Below are positions 24,984-33,529 of a stretch of 64,000 bases of DNA, piece after piece. Below the pieces are notes generated by a model that worked only from the letters and a program-made list of their open reading frames with translations, ran no database searches and was not told the DNA's origin. The translations under genes and the position numbers were made by a program. Numbering within the stretch: position 1 is the first letter of the stretch; every line of letters begins with the position of its first letter. Origin of the DNA: Lipingzhangella_A rawalii (GTDB lineage Bacteria; Actinomycetota; Actinomycetes; Streptosporangiales; Streptosporangiaceae); the NCBI RefSeq assembly GCF_031628175.1, contig NZ_JAVLVT010000001.1, positions 930,001 through 994,000 on the forward strand. The letters run 5' to 3'.

Positions 24984-27299
24984 GTGCACTTCACAGCGCC
25001 AGGGCGACAGTGCGGCGGCACTCTCGCCACGGTCACCGTGTTCGCACTGCTGGCCAGCCTCATGCCCGCCAGTCCCGTTCAGGCACGCGCCCACGATCCG
25101 GACACCGGACCATCCGTACGTGTCAACCAGGTCGGGTACCTTCCCGAGGGGCCCAAGAACGCCACGGTCGTCACCGAGGCTGACAACCCACTGGAATGGC
25201 GCCTACACGATGGTTCCGGCGCGGAGGTAGCCAGCGGCCAGACCTCCCCCGCCGGCTTCGACCCCTCGGCCGGACTGGACGTGCACACGGTGGACTTCAG
25301 TGACGTCAGCGCCACAGGAAGCGGCTTCCATCTCGCCGTGGACGGCGAGGAAAGCTATCCCTTCGACATCGACTCCCGCATTTACGACCAGCTACGCCAC
25401 GATTCGCTGGGCATCTACTACACCCAACGGTCCGGCATCGAGATCACCGCGATCGAGGCCGACGGCGAACTCCACAAGGAGGAGTACGAACGTCCCGCCG
25501 GACACGTGTCCGAGTTCGGCGGCGACGATGTCAACCAGGGAGATCTGCACGTGCCCTGTCTGCCCAACGACGGGGTGGAGGACCACGAGGGCACGCCCCA
25601 GGAGGGCGGCTACACGCACTACGGCGACGAGGGCTGGACCTGCCCCGAGGGCTACGCCCTCGACGTCGACGGTGGCTGGTACGACGCCGGCGATCACGGC
25701 AAGTACGTGGTCAACTCAGGCATCTCGGTCTACCAACTATTGGCGACCTACGAGCGCACCCACACCGCGGGAGTGGTCGACGAGGGCGCACTCGACGACG
25801 GGACCCTGCTGATCCCGGAACGTGACAACAGCATCCCCGACGTTCTGGACGAGGTGCGCTGGAACCTCGACTGGATGCTGGCCATGCAGGTCCCCGAGGG
25901 CACCGAGATGGATATCGGCGGCGAGACCGTGGACGCCGGCGGTCTGGTCCACCACAAGCTGCATGATGTGGCCTGGACCGGTCTGGACACGTTGCCGCAC
26001 GAGGACCCGATGCCGCGCTACCTGCACCGGCCCTCCACCGCGGCCACCCTCAACCTCGCCGCCACGGCGGCCCAGGGTGCCCGTGTGTTCGAAGCCCACG
26101 ATCCCGACTACGCCGACGAGCTACTCCAGGCAGCCCAACGAGCCTGGGATGCGGCCCGAGACACCCCGGAGATCTACGCGCCCAACACCAACGAGCTGGA
26201 CAGCAACCCCGGTGGGGGACCCTACGATGACGAGAACGTTGGCGACGAATTCTACTGGGCGGCCGCCCAACTGTTCCTGACCACCAACGCCGATCGGTAC
26301 CGCGACGCGGTCCTGGACTCTCCGTATCACGTCGGGGGTGAGCACGCCGACATCTGGCGGGACACCGGGTTCGACTGGGGCTTTACCGCGGCCGCCGGCC
26401 GGCTCGACCTCGCCACGGTACCCAACACCCTGCCGGACCGCGATGCGGTCATCGACTCCGTGGTCGAGGGCGCGGACACCTACCTCGACGTACAGCGAGA
26501 CGAGCCGTTCGGGCACCCCTACAACCCCGGTGACTACGACTGGGGATCCACCCACCAGGTCATCAACAATGCGGTGGTGATCGCCGCCGCCTACGATCTC
26601 ACCGGGGAGACCATCTACCGGGATGCGGCGCTGGAGGCGGCCGACTACGTACTGGGACGCAACGCCCTGAACAACTCCTACGTGACCGGCTACGGCACCC
26701 ACTACTCGGAGAACATGCACAGCCGATGGTACGCCTCGGCCGACCGGCTGCCGCCCTTCCCCGACGGAAAGATCGCCGGTGGCCCCAACTCCGGGATCCA
26801 GGACCCGGTGGCCCAGGATCACCTAGCGAACTGTGCCCCACAGACCTGCTATATCGACGACATCGGATCCTGGTCCACGAACGAGACCACGATCAACTGG
26901 AACGCCGCCCTGGCATGGTACTCCTCGTGGGCCGCGGACATGGGCACCGCGATGGACGCTCCGGATCCGCACACCAGTTGTGCAGTGGACTACACGGTGC
27001 ACGGCAGCTGGCCCGACGGGTTCATCACCCAGGTCTGGGTGCAGAACCTGGGCCCGGACACGATCGAGGACTGGACGTTGACCTGGACGTTCCCTGGATC
27101 TCAGCACATCGATGACAGCTGGAACGCCGACGTTACCCAAGACGGCGCGCAGGTGACGGTGGCCAGCGGGGACCACAACGCGGTGCTCCACACGCCCGAT
27201 GAGGGAAAACCACGACACACCTTCGGATTCACCGGTCGTGGCCCGGCCGGCCACCCCGCGGAGTTCCACCTCAACGGTGAGCCGTGCACCACTGGCTGA
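24984..27299 (+). CDS. Secreted GH9 endo/exo-cellulase with CBM2
   Basis: 771 residues, GTG start with GAAAGG upstream. Signal peptide to about residue 36 (core TVFALLASLMPASPVQARA). Then an N-terminal Ig-like domain (VRVNQVGYLP, about 45-130), the GH9 (alpha/alpha)6 domain (WYDAGDHGKYVVNSG near 232-246 with the catalytic Asp pair; HSRWYAS near 578; the Glu acid in STNETTINWN near 633), and a C-terminal CBM2 (CAVDYTVHGSWPDGFITQVW to the end, with its terminal Cys). Ig-GH9 without CBM3c suggests T. fusca E1 (Cel9B)-like endoglucanase. The protein is very rich in Asp/Glu. Induced by cello-oligosaccharides through the CelR box. Confidence 0.94.
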   Translation: MHFTAPGRQCGGTLATVTVFALLASLMPASPVQARAHDPDTGPSVRVNQVGYLPEGPKNATVVTEADNPLEWRLHDGSGAEVASGQTSPAGFDPSAGLDVHTVDFSDVSATGSGFHLAVDGEESYPFDIDSRIYDQLRHDSLGIYYTQRSGIEITAIEADGELHKEEYERPAGHVSEFGGDDVNQGDLHVPCLPNDGVEDHEGTPQEGGYTHYGDEGWTCPEGYALDVDGGWYDAGDHGKYVVNSGISVYQLLATYERTHTAGVVDEGALDDGTLLIPERDNSIPDVLDEVRWNLDWMLAMQVPEGTEMDIGGETVDAGGLVHHKLHDVAWTGLDTLPHEDPMPRYLHRPSTAATLNLAATAAQGARVFEAHDPDYADELLQAAQRAWDAARDTPEIYAPNTNELDSNPGGGPYDDENVGDEFYWAAAQLFLTTNADRYRDAVLDSPYHVGGEHADIWRDTGFDWGFTAAAGRLDLATVPNTLPDRDAVIDSVVEGADTYLDVQRDEPFGHPYNPGDYDWGSTHQVINNAVVIAAAYDLTGETIYRDAALEAADYVLGRNALNNSYVTGYGTHYSENMHSRWYASADRLPPFPDGKIAGGPNSGIQDPVAQDHLANCAPQTCYIDDIGSWSTNETTINWNAALAWYSSWAADMGTAMDAPDPHTSCAVDYTVHGSWPDGFITQVWVQNLGPDTIEDWTLTWTFPGSQHIDDSWNADVTQDGAQVTVASGDHNAVLHTPDEGKPRHTFGFTGRGPAGHPAEFHLNGEPCTTG

Positions 27300-27316
27300 A
27301 GCAGACCCTCCAGGAT

Positions 27317-27356
27317 CGGGGTGTCCGCCGCCACTCTCGGGCGGACGGACACCCCG
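27317..27356 (+). terminator. Terminator after GH9 cellulase
   Basis: Outer arms CGGGGTGTCCG and CGGACACCCCG with an inner CCGCC/GGCGG stem and one bulged A; 17 bp past the stop, followed by AATTT. Confidence 0.75.
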
Positions 27357-27409
27357 AATTTCACGCCGGGGCCTGCACCCCCGTCCGTCCCCCTCGATAC
27401 CGTTGAAGC

Positions 27410-30400
27410 GTGATCGCACGCGGCAGACAGGAAACAACCACCGGAACGCTGGCCCGGCAGGGCTTCGGCGATGCGGGGCGGGCCAGGGAGCTCCTGGACA
27501 GCACCGGACTCGCGGACCACCCCAGCATCCTGGCGGACCTGACGGCCGCCGCGGACCCTGACCTGGCATTGCTCGGACTCACCCGGCTACTGGAAAGCGT
27601 CGCGGCGCCCGGCGAATTGCTGGCCGCGCTCGACGGAGAGTCCGACCTGCGTGCTCGGCTCACCCGCGTACTCGGTGCGAGTCGAGCCCTGGGCGACCAC
27701 CTGACGCGCCACCCCGAGGACTGGCGCGAGCTGCGGGGTCATGACGCGGCCCGCCAACCCGGCGCCGGCGAGTACCGCGCCGGTCTGCTGCACGCCGTCG
27801 GCGCCGATCCCTCCGGCGCCTCCGTTCCGGTCGCGGATCTCGCGGGCCACCCCACAGCCCGGGTGGCCACCGCACTCCACGCCGCCTACCGTCGCCGGGT
27901 ACTGCACCTGGCCGCCCGCGACCTGACCGGGATCACCGAGCTCGACGATATCGCTGCCGAGCTGGCCGGGCTGGCCGCTGCGGTCCTCGAGGGGGCGCTC
28001 GCGCTGGCCCGGGCCGAGGATCCGGCCGCGGCGCGATTGTGCCGCCTGGCCGTGGTGGGCATGGGCAAGTGCGGAGCTGGGGAACTGAACTACGTGAGCG
28101 ACGTCGACGTGGTGTTCGTCGCTGAGCCGGCCACCGCCGATGCCGGCGAGCAGGAAGCGCTGCGCGCGGCCACTCGACTCGCCACTTCCATGATGCGTGT
28201 CATCAGTGAGCCAGGAAGCGAGGGCACGCTGTGGGAGGTGGATGCGGCGCTGCGACCCGAAGGTAAGAACGGTCCGCTCGTGCGCACCCTGGCCAGCCAC
28301 GTCTCCTACTATGAGCGCTGGGCCAAGACCTGGGAGTTCCAGGCGCTACTTAAAGCGCGTCCGATCGCCGGGGATGCCGATCTGGGCGAACAGTACCTCG
28401 CCCAGATCGCTCCGATGGTGTGGCAGGCAGCGGACCGACCGAATTTCGTGGACGATGTGCAGGCGATGCGACGCCGGGTGGAGGCCCACATCGCTCCGTC
28501 CGAGGCCGAACGCCAACTGAAGCTGGGCCGGGGCGGGCTCCGGGACATCGAATTCGCGGTACAGCTTCTCCAGCTGGTACACGGTCGAAGTGATGACAGC
28601 GTACGTTCACCCGCGACCCTGACCGCCCTGGCCGAGCTTTCCGCAGGGGGCTACGTGGGCCGCGCGGACGCGGGCGAGCTCGCCGAATCGTACCGGTTCC
28701 TGCGGCGCCTGGAGCACCTCGTGCAGCTGTACCGACTGCGGCGCACGCACCTGCTCCCCGATCCGAACACCGACGAAGGGCGGAGGGACCTGCGCCGGAT
28801 GGGTCGCGCCCTCGGACTGCGGGGGGACCCCGCCGCGGAGCTGCTGGCCGCCTGGCGCCGGCACACCGCCGAGGTGCGGCGACTGCACGAGAAACTGTTC
28901 TACCGCCCGCTGCTGAACGCGGTTGCTCGACTCCCCGAATCGGAAGCACGGCTGAGCCCCGAACAGGCTCGCAGCAGACTGGAGGCCCTCGGTTTCCTCG
29001 ATCCGGCCGGCGCGCTGCGGCATCTGGAGGCCCTGACCCAGGGGGTATCCCGTAGCGCCGCGATCCGACGCACCCTGCTTCCGGTCATGCTGGGCTGGTT
29101 CGCCGACTGTCCCGATCCCGACGCCGGCCTGCTCGGGTTTCGGCAGGTGTCCGAGGCTTTGGACAATACTCCCTGGTACCTGCGCCTGCTGCGGGACGAC
29201 GTCCGTGTGGCCGAGCGGATGGCGCGCCTTCTGGGTACGAGCAAATACGCAACTGAGCTCCTGCTGCGGGCCCCTGATGCGGTGGCGATGCTTGCCGATG
29301 AACGCGACCTCGCGCCGCGTCACCGTGCGGAACTCCGCACCGAAGCAGCCGCGATTCTGCACAGGCACGCCTCGGCCGAGGGGGCCGTGACCGCGCTGCG
29401 TTCCCTGCGGCGGCGGGAACTCCTGCGCACCGCCACAGCTGACCTTCTGGGACTGAACGACGTGACGACGGTGGGCACGGCCCTCACCGAGATCACGGCG
29501 GTCACCGTGGATGCCGCCCTGCGGGCGGCTATCGCCGAGGTGGCCCGCACGCGGGACGCACCCCCACCGGTGCGGTTCTGTGTGGTGGCGATGGGCAGAT
29601 TCGGTGGTGGCGAGCTCAGTTACGCCAGCGACGCCGACGTCCTTTTCGTCTACACCGCACGGGCGGGAACCGACGCCGAGACCGCGGCCGCTTCGGCTCG
29701 GGCGATCGCGGCCGAGCTGCGTCGCCTGTTGGAGCTTCCGGCGGCCGATCCACCCCTGGTCATCGATACGGCACTGCGCCCCGAGGGCCGCAACGGGCCG
29801 GAGGTGCGCACCCTGTCCTCCTACGCCAACTACTACACCCGGTGGTCGGCGCTGTGGGAGTCCCAGGCGCTGCTGCGGGCGTGGCCGGTCGCCGGAGATT
29901 CGGATCTCGGCGCGGAGTTCACGAATCTGATCGACCCGCTGCGTTATCCGGAGGACGGAGTCAGCGAGTCGGGGATCCGAGAGATCCGCAAACTCAAGGC
30001 ACGCATGGAGGCCGAACGCCTTCCACGCGGCGCGGATCCGGCCCTGCACACCAAGCTGGGGCCGGGTGGATTGTCCGACGTGGAGTGGGTGGTGCAGTTG
30101 TTGCAGTTGCGGCACGCTCATCGGTGTCCGGAACTGCGCACCACCGGGACTCTTCGGGCATTGGAGGCGGCCCGCGATGCTGGACTCGTTGAAGACGAGG
30201 ATGCGGACACCTTGGCGGCGGCCTGGCGGCTGGCCAGCCGTATCCGGGATGCGGTGACCCTCGTGCGGGGCAAGGCCGGGGACAGTATCCCTACCGATGT
30301 CCGGGCCCGGGCCGCGTTGGCCCAGGCGCTGGGCTACCTACCGGCCGAGGATGAGGGCAGCGCGAGCGAGCAGCTCCTGGAGGACTACCGCCAGCACACA

Positions 30401-30445
30401 CGTCGGGCGCGCGCGGTCATGGAACGGTTGTTCTACGACAGCTAA
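27410..30445 (+). CDS. glnE: Bifunctional glutamine synthetase adenylyltransferase/deadenylase
   Basis: Adds or removes AMP on GlnA in response to nitrogen state. 1011 residues, the normal length. Two nucleotidyltransferase domains are seen: GMGKCGAGELNYVSDVDVVF near residue 218 (deadenylylating half) and AMGRFGGGELSYASDADVLF near 727 (adenylylating half), separated by helical regulatory sequence; each is followed by a GlnD_UR_UTase-like helical domain (KLGRGGLRDIEFAVQLLQL; KLGPGGLSDVEWVVQLLQL). GTG start at 27410. Its target GlnA, with the adenylylation Tyr, is at 16.6-18.0 kb. The 3' end overlaps the convergent TetR gene by 4 bp. Confidence 0.96.
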   Translation: MIARGRQETTTGTLARQGFGDAGRARELLDSTGLADHPSILADLTAAADPDLALLGLTRLLESVAAPGELLAALDGESDLRARLTRVLGASRALGDHLTRHPEDWRELRGHDAARQPGAGEYRAGLLHAVGADPSGASVPVADLAGHPTARVATALHAAYRRRVLHLAARDLTGITELDDIAAELAGLAAAVLEGALALARAEDPAAARLCRLAVVGMGKCGAGELNYVSDVDVVFVAEPATADAGEQEALRAATRLATSMMRVISEPGSEGTLWEVDAALRPEGKNGPLVRTLASHVSYYERWAKTWEFQALLKARPIAGDADLGEQYLAQIAPMVWQAADRPNFVDDVQAMRRRVEAHIAPSEAERQLKLGRGGLRDIEFAVQLLQLVHGRSDDSVRSPATLTALAELSAGGYVGRADAGELAESYRFLRRLEHLVQLYRLRRTHLLPDPNTDEGRRDLRRMGRALGLRGDPAAELLAAWRRHTAEVRRLHEKLFYRPLLNAVARLPESEARLSPEQARSRLEALGFLDPAGALRHLEALTQGVSRSAAIRRTLLPVMLGWFADCPDPDAGLLGFRQVSEALDNTPWYLRLLRDDVRVAERMARLLGTSKYATELLLRAPDAVAMLADERDLAPRHRAELRTEAAAILHRHASAEGAVTALRSLRRRELLRTATADLLGLNDVTTVGTALTEITAVTVDAALRAAIAEVARTRDAPPPVRFCVVAMGRFGGGELSYASDADVLFVYTARAGTDAETAAASARAIAAELRRLLELPAADPPLVIDTALRPEGRNGPEVRTLSSYANYYTRWSALWESQALLRAWPVAGDSDLGAEFTNLIDPLRYPEDGVSESGIREIRKLKARMEAERLPRGADPALHTKLGPGGLSDVEWVVQLLQLRHAHRCPELRTTGTLRALEAARDAGLVEDEDADTLAAAWRLASRIRDAVTLVRGKAGDSIPTDVRARAALAQALGYLPAEDEGSASEQLLEDYRQHTRRARAVMERLFYDS

Positions 30446-31125
30446 TCCTCCTGTGCTGGCGCAGTGCTCTCGGTGTGCTCCGTGGCGGTTCTGGTCCCCT
30501 TACGGCCGGGTAGGCGCAGGGTGAGCAGTTTCGCGCGTGGTGCGAGCTCGCGGGCGAGGTCGAACACCGCTTCGGTGCGTTGCTGGTCCTCGTCGAGGAC
30601 CGAGAACAGGTTGATCCCCAGGTAGAGAGTAATCGCGGCGTTGGCGACGTCTGGCGCGGGCAATAACCGTCCCAGCGGGGACCCGCCGAGGACGCGCTCC
30701 CATTCGGCGGCGACGAAGTCCATCCACGGCTGTGCGCGGCGACTGATCTCGGGGCGTAGCTCCGGCTTGCTGACGCTGGCGGCCACCAGCTCGGCGAACA
30801 GGGTGAGGTGGCCACCAGCCGCGTCGGCGCGATAGATGTCCACAGCCACCTCGACCAGGTCTTCCAGGGTGTGGGCCTGGGCGGCGCGGGCACGGTGTGC
30901 TGCCATGCGTTGCTCGGACGAACGGTCCAACGCGGCCAGAAGCAGCTGGTCCACACTGCCGAAGTGGTAGAAGACCAAGGCCGAATTGACTCCGGCGGTG
31001 GTGGCGATACTGCGCGCCGAGGCACGGGCGTAGCCCTGTTCTCGCAGCACTGTGCCGGCCGCCTCGACGAGCTGGTTGCGCGTGTCCCTGGCGGGGCGGC
31101 GCTTTGGGGCAGCGTGCTGGGCCAT
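30442..31125 (-). CDS. TetR family transcriptional regulator
   Basis: 227 residues from the ATG at 31125, which has GAGGAGGG just upstream; an upstream frame to 31194 crosses the promoter. HTH domain at about residues 12-58 (RNQLVEAAGTVLREQGYARA; GVNSALVFYHFGSVDQLL); the rest is a TetR_C ligand-binding helix bundle. Divergent from two membrane-protein genes with a 16-bp dyad between, so it probably represses them and itself. Confidence 0.9.
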   Translation of the reverse strand: MAQHAAPKRRPARDTRNQLVEAAGTVLREQGYARASARSIATTAGVNSALVFYHFGSVDQLLLAALDRSSEQRMAAHRARAAQAHTLEDLVEVAVDIYRADAAGGHLTLFAELVAASVSKPELRPEISRRAQPWMDFVAAEWERVLGGSPLGRLLPAPDVANAAITLYLGINLFSVLDEDQQRTEAVFDLARELAPRAKLLTLRLPGRKGTRTATEHTESTAPAQED

Positions 31126-31199
31126 GACCCTCCTCGGGACGCGCGAATCGGTAACCAGTCGGGGTTCCCGAAGGAAATCTAGCAGATTGACCAACTGAT

Positions 31200-31215
31200 T
31201 TAATCATGTGATTAA
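31200..31215. promoter_or_regulatory. Candidate TetR operator
   Basis: TTAATCA-TG-TGATTAA: 7-bp arms with a 2-base centre, in an AT-rich stretch between the divergent TetR gene (75 bp) and the membrane-protein gene (42 bp). Confidence 0.7.
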
Positions 31216-31257
31216 CTAGGAGGGTCCGCACCCCCGACATGGCGGAAGGTGTCTCGC

Positions 31258-32211
31258 ATGACTGTTTCCGAGCCTGCCCCCGAGCCGGATCCACGTCCCG
31301 AGTACCACTGGAAACGACGCTTGGCCCTGGGCTGGATCCTGCTGGCCCTGTTCGCCGCGATGCTGGCGGAACGCATCCTTCAGGCCGGTGGCCTGGAGGA
31401 GACCGCCCTGTTCTATGTGGGCCTCCCCGCACTCATCGCATTGCTGGTGACCTTCGGTGCCCGCCCCCGCTCCCCGGTCGGCGTGGCCCTGTGTGTCACC
31501 ACAATCGGCCTGGCCCTGGCCGGGCCGCTCCTCAACGAGGGCGTGGTCTGTCTCATCCTGAGCGCCCCCCTCTTCTACGGGATTGCCGCGCTCCTTGGCT
31601 GGATGGTCGGGCGCGACGCCCGCAACGGTGGCTACCAGTCCCTGCTCGTCCTGCCCCTCCTGGGACTGGTCAGCCTGGAAGGTGTCGCCGAGACCAGCCT
31701 GCTGACCCGCGAGACCACCGGCCGCGATTCCGGCGTCGTCGCCGCCTCGGCGGACGAGGTACAGGCGACGCTGGCCGCACCTCCCGACTACGCGGAACCG
31801 AGGTCACGGTTCCTCCGCACTGTCCCCTTTCCCACCCCGGTTCGGGCCACGGGCCACGGACTCGAGGTGGGTGACCACCGCACGGTGGAGTTCACGGACC
31901 GCGAGAGTCTCGGGATCGGCGCCGAACCCCAGGAACGCTCGATGGAACTCCGGATCGTGGACAGCACCGTGACCGACACTGGGGGGCACGTGGTCTTCAC
32001 CGTTGAGACGGACAGCACCCTCGCACGGTGGCTCGATCTCCACACCGCGGAGGTGACCTGGCAGGAACGGTCCGCGGGGACCGAGCTCAACTGGCAGTTG
32101 CACTACACCCGCACCTATGACCCCTCCTGGTACTTCGGTCCACTCCAGCGGTACGCGATGGACGAGGCGGCGGGCTACCTCCGGAACACCTTCACCCCGG
32201 GCCGGGACTAG
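31258..32211 (+). CDS. Membrane protein with C-terminal SRPBCC-like domain
   Basis: 317 residues; the ATG at 31258 has GGAAGG 8 bases upstream. Four or so hydrophobic helices lie between residues 23 and 145 (LALGWILLALFAAMLAERIL; VGLPALIALLVTFGA; LSAPLFYGIAALLGWMVG; LLVLPLLGLVSLEG). The C-terminal 140 residues look like an START/SRPBCC fold (SRFLRTVPFPTPVRATGHGL; ELNWQLHYTRTYDPSWYFGP; YAMDEAAGYLRNTF). Function unknown; lipid or other hydrophobic ligand binding is inference. It ends 3 bp before the methyltransferase-like gene, so they are one unit under the TetR. Confidence 0.8.
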   Translation: MTVSEPAPEPDPRPEYHWKRRLALGWILLALFAAMLAERILQAGGLEETALFYVGLPALIALLVTFGARPRSPVGVALCVTTIGLALAGPLLNEGVVCLILSAPLFYGIAALLGWMVGRDARNGGYQSLLVLPLLGLVSLEGVAETSLLTRETTGRDSGVVAASADEVQATLAAPPDYAEPRSRFLRTVPFPTPVRATGHGLEVGDHRTVEFTDRESLGIGAEPQERSMELRIVDSTVTDTGGHVVFTVETDSTLARWLDLHTAEVTWQERSAGTELNWQLHYTRTYDPSWYFGPLQRYAMDEAAGYLRNTFTPGRD

Positions 32212-32214
32212 CCC

Positions 32215-33501
32215 GTGGTCATGGACGATCCTGCGGTGATCCGGGCCGTCGCCCTCTTCGGCCCGGTGTTGCTCACCGTTGGGGTGGGCGTGGCACTGCG
32301 CCCCAACCCCGGCGAGCACGACCGGTGGGTCGCAGCGCTCCTCCTGGCCAGCGTGTGGTGCGGGGTGACGCTGTACCCGTTGAACCTCCTGGCCGTCCGG
32401 ATGGACTGGTGGCACTTCCAGGCCGCGGGTGCAACCCTGAACGGAGTTCCGGTGGACCTGTGGCTGGGCTGGACCGTGCTGTGGGGCACCCTGCCGGCAC
32501 TTCTCGTCCCCCGCGTGCCGGCCACGCTGGTGGTAGCTGCGGCCGCCTGGGTGGACGTTGCCCTGATGCCACAGGCAGCTCCGGTTATCGCGCTCGGACC
32601 GGGATGGCTGCTAGGGGAGGCGCTCGGGCTTCTCCTGTGCTTGGTTCCGGCCACCCTGCTGGCCTCCTGGACGCGCCGAGACCGCCGCCTCGCATTCCGT
32701 TCGTGGGCGCAGATCCTGCTCGCGGGCACGGTCCTGGTCGCGGTGTTCCTCCTGGGCTGGGAGCCGGCCTGGCCGGAGCCGGTCCCGGCGGTGGCGGTAC
32801 AGCTGGGGCTGCTCGGCCTACTACCGGGCCTGGCCGCGGCCCGGGAATTCGCCCGCGCCGGGCACGGGACCCCACTGCCCTACGACCCGCCACGGCGGCT
32901 GGTGACCACCGGCCCCTACGCCTACGTGCGCAACCCGATGCAGTTGTCGATGAGCCTGCTATTTCTGGTTTGGGCTGTAACAGCCCTGGATTGGCGCCCT
33001 CTGGTTGGGGTCGTCGTGATCGTTGGATACGCAGTGGGACTGGCCTCCTGGCACGAGGACCAGCAGTTGCACCGCAGCTTCGGGCCACAGTGGCGTCGGT
33101 ACCGCGCCCAGGTGCGTCCCTGGGTTCCCCGGCTGCGTCCAACGGACCGAATATCCCCCGCGGTGGTGTACGTGGCCGGGGATTGCGCCCTGTGCCGTGG
33201 CGTAGGCCGGTGGGTCACGGTGCGGCGGCCCGTCGGGCTGCGGATTGAGCCGGCGCAGGCCCATCCCGAAGAGTTGCGGCGCCTACGGTACGAGAACGCC
33301 GCCGGAGTTACCGACGTTGGGGTGGCGGCTCTGGGACGCACCCTGGAGCATCTCCACCTGGGGTGGGCACTGGTGGGCTGGGTCCTGATCCTGCCCGGGG
33401 TGTCGCCTGCGGTCCAGCTGGCCTCCGATGCTTTCGGGGCGGGGCCGCGGCTACCGGCGGATCCGCCTCGGCACCGCGGTGCCGAGGCGGATCCGGAATG
33501 A
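32215..33501 (+). CDS. PEMT/ICMT-type membrane methyltransferase-like protein fused to a DCC (DUF393) domain
   Basis: 428 residues; start GTG 32215 or ATG 32221. About eight hydrophobic helices, then the isoprenylcysteine/phospholipid methyltransferase signature RLVTTGPYAYVRNPMQLSMS near residue 230 and the C-terminal HEDQQLHRSFGPQWRRY. After residue 320 a second domain begins with VVYVAGDCALCRGVGRWV, the DxxCxxC-like opening of DCC-family (DUF393) thiol oxidoreductases. Probably methylates a lipid or prenyl compound; the partner of the DCC domain is unknown. Its last codons are part of a 38-bp palindrome that likely terminates transcription. Confidence 0.82.
   Translation: MVMDDPAVIRAVALFGPVLLTVGVGVALRPNPGEHDRWVAALLLASVWCGVTLYPLNLLAVRMDWWHFQAAGATLNGVPVDLWLGWTVLWGTLPALLVPRVPATLVVAAAAWVDVALMPQAAPVIALGPGWLLGEALGLLLCLVPATLLASWTRRDRRLAFRSWAQILLAGTVLVAVFLLGWEPAWPEPVPAVAVQLGLLGLLPGLAAAREFARAGHGTPLPYDPPRRLVTTGPYAYVRNPMQLSMSLLFLVWAVTALDWRPLVGVVVIVGYAVGLASWHEDQQLHRSFGPQWRRYRAQVRPWVPRLRPTDRISPAVVYVAGDCALCRGVGRWVTVRRPVGLRIEPAQAHPEELRRLRYENAAGVTDVGVAALGRTLEHLHLGWALVGWVLILPGVSPAVQLASDAFGAGPRLPADPPRHRGAEADPE
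33458..33495. terminator. 38-bp perfect palindrome, bidirectional terminator inside coding end
   Basis: Arms of 19 bp with no spacer; the centre is CGGCACCGCGGTGCCG. It lies inside the last 15 codons of the methyltransferase-like gene and faces the amylase 3' end 35 bp away, so it can close both convergent transcripts. Confidence 0.8.
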
Positions 33502-33529
33502 GGCGATGGGCCTCACGGCACTGGAAACC

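Noticed and set aside
28607..30121. 504-residue minus-strand frame opposite glnE
   Set aside because: Antisense shadow of glnE, no ribosome site or domain.
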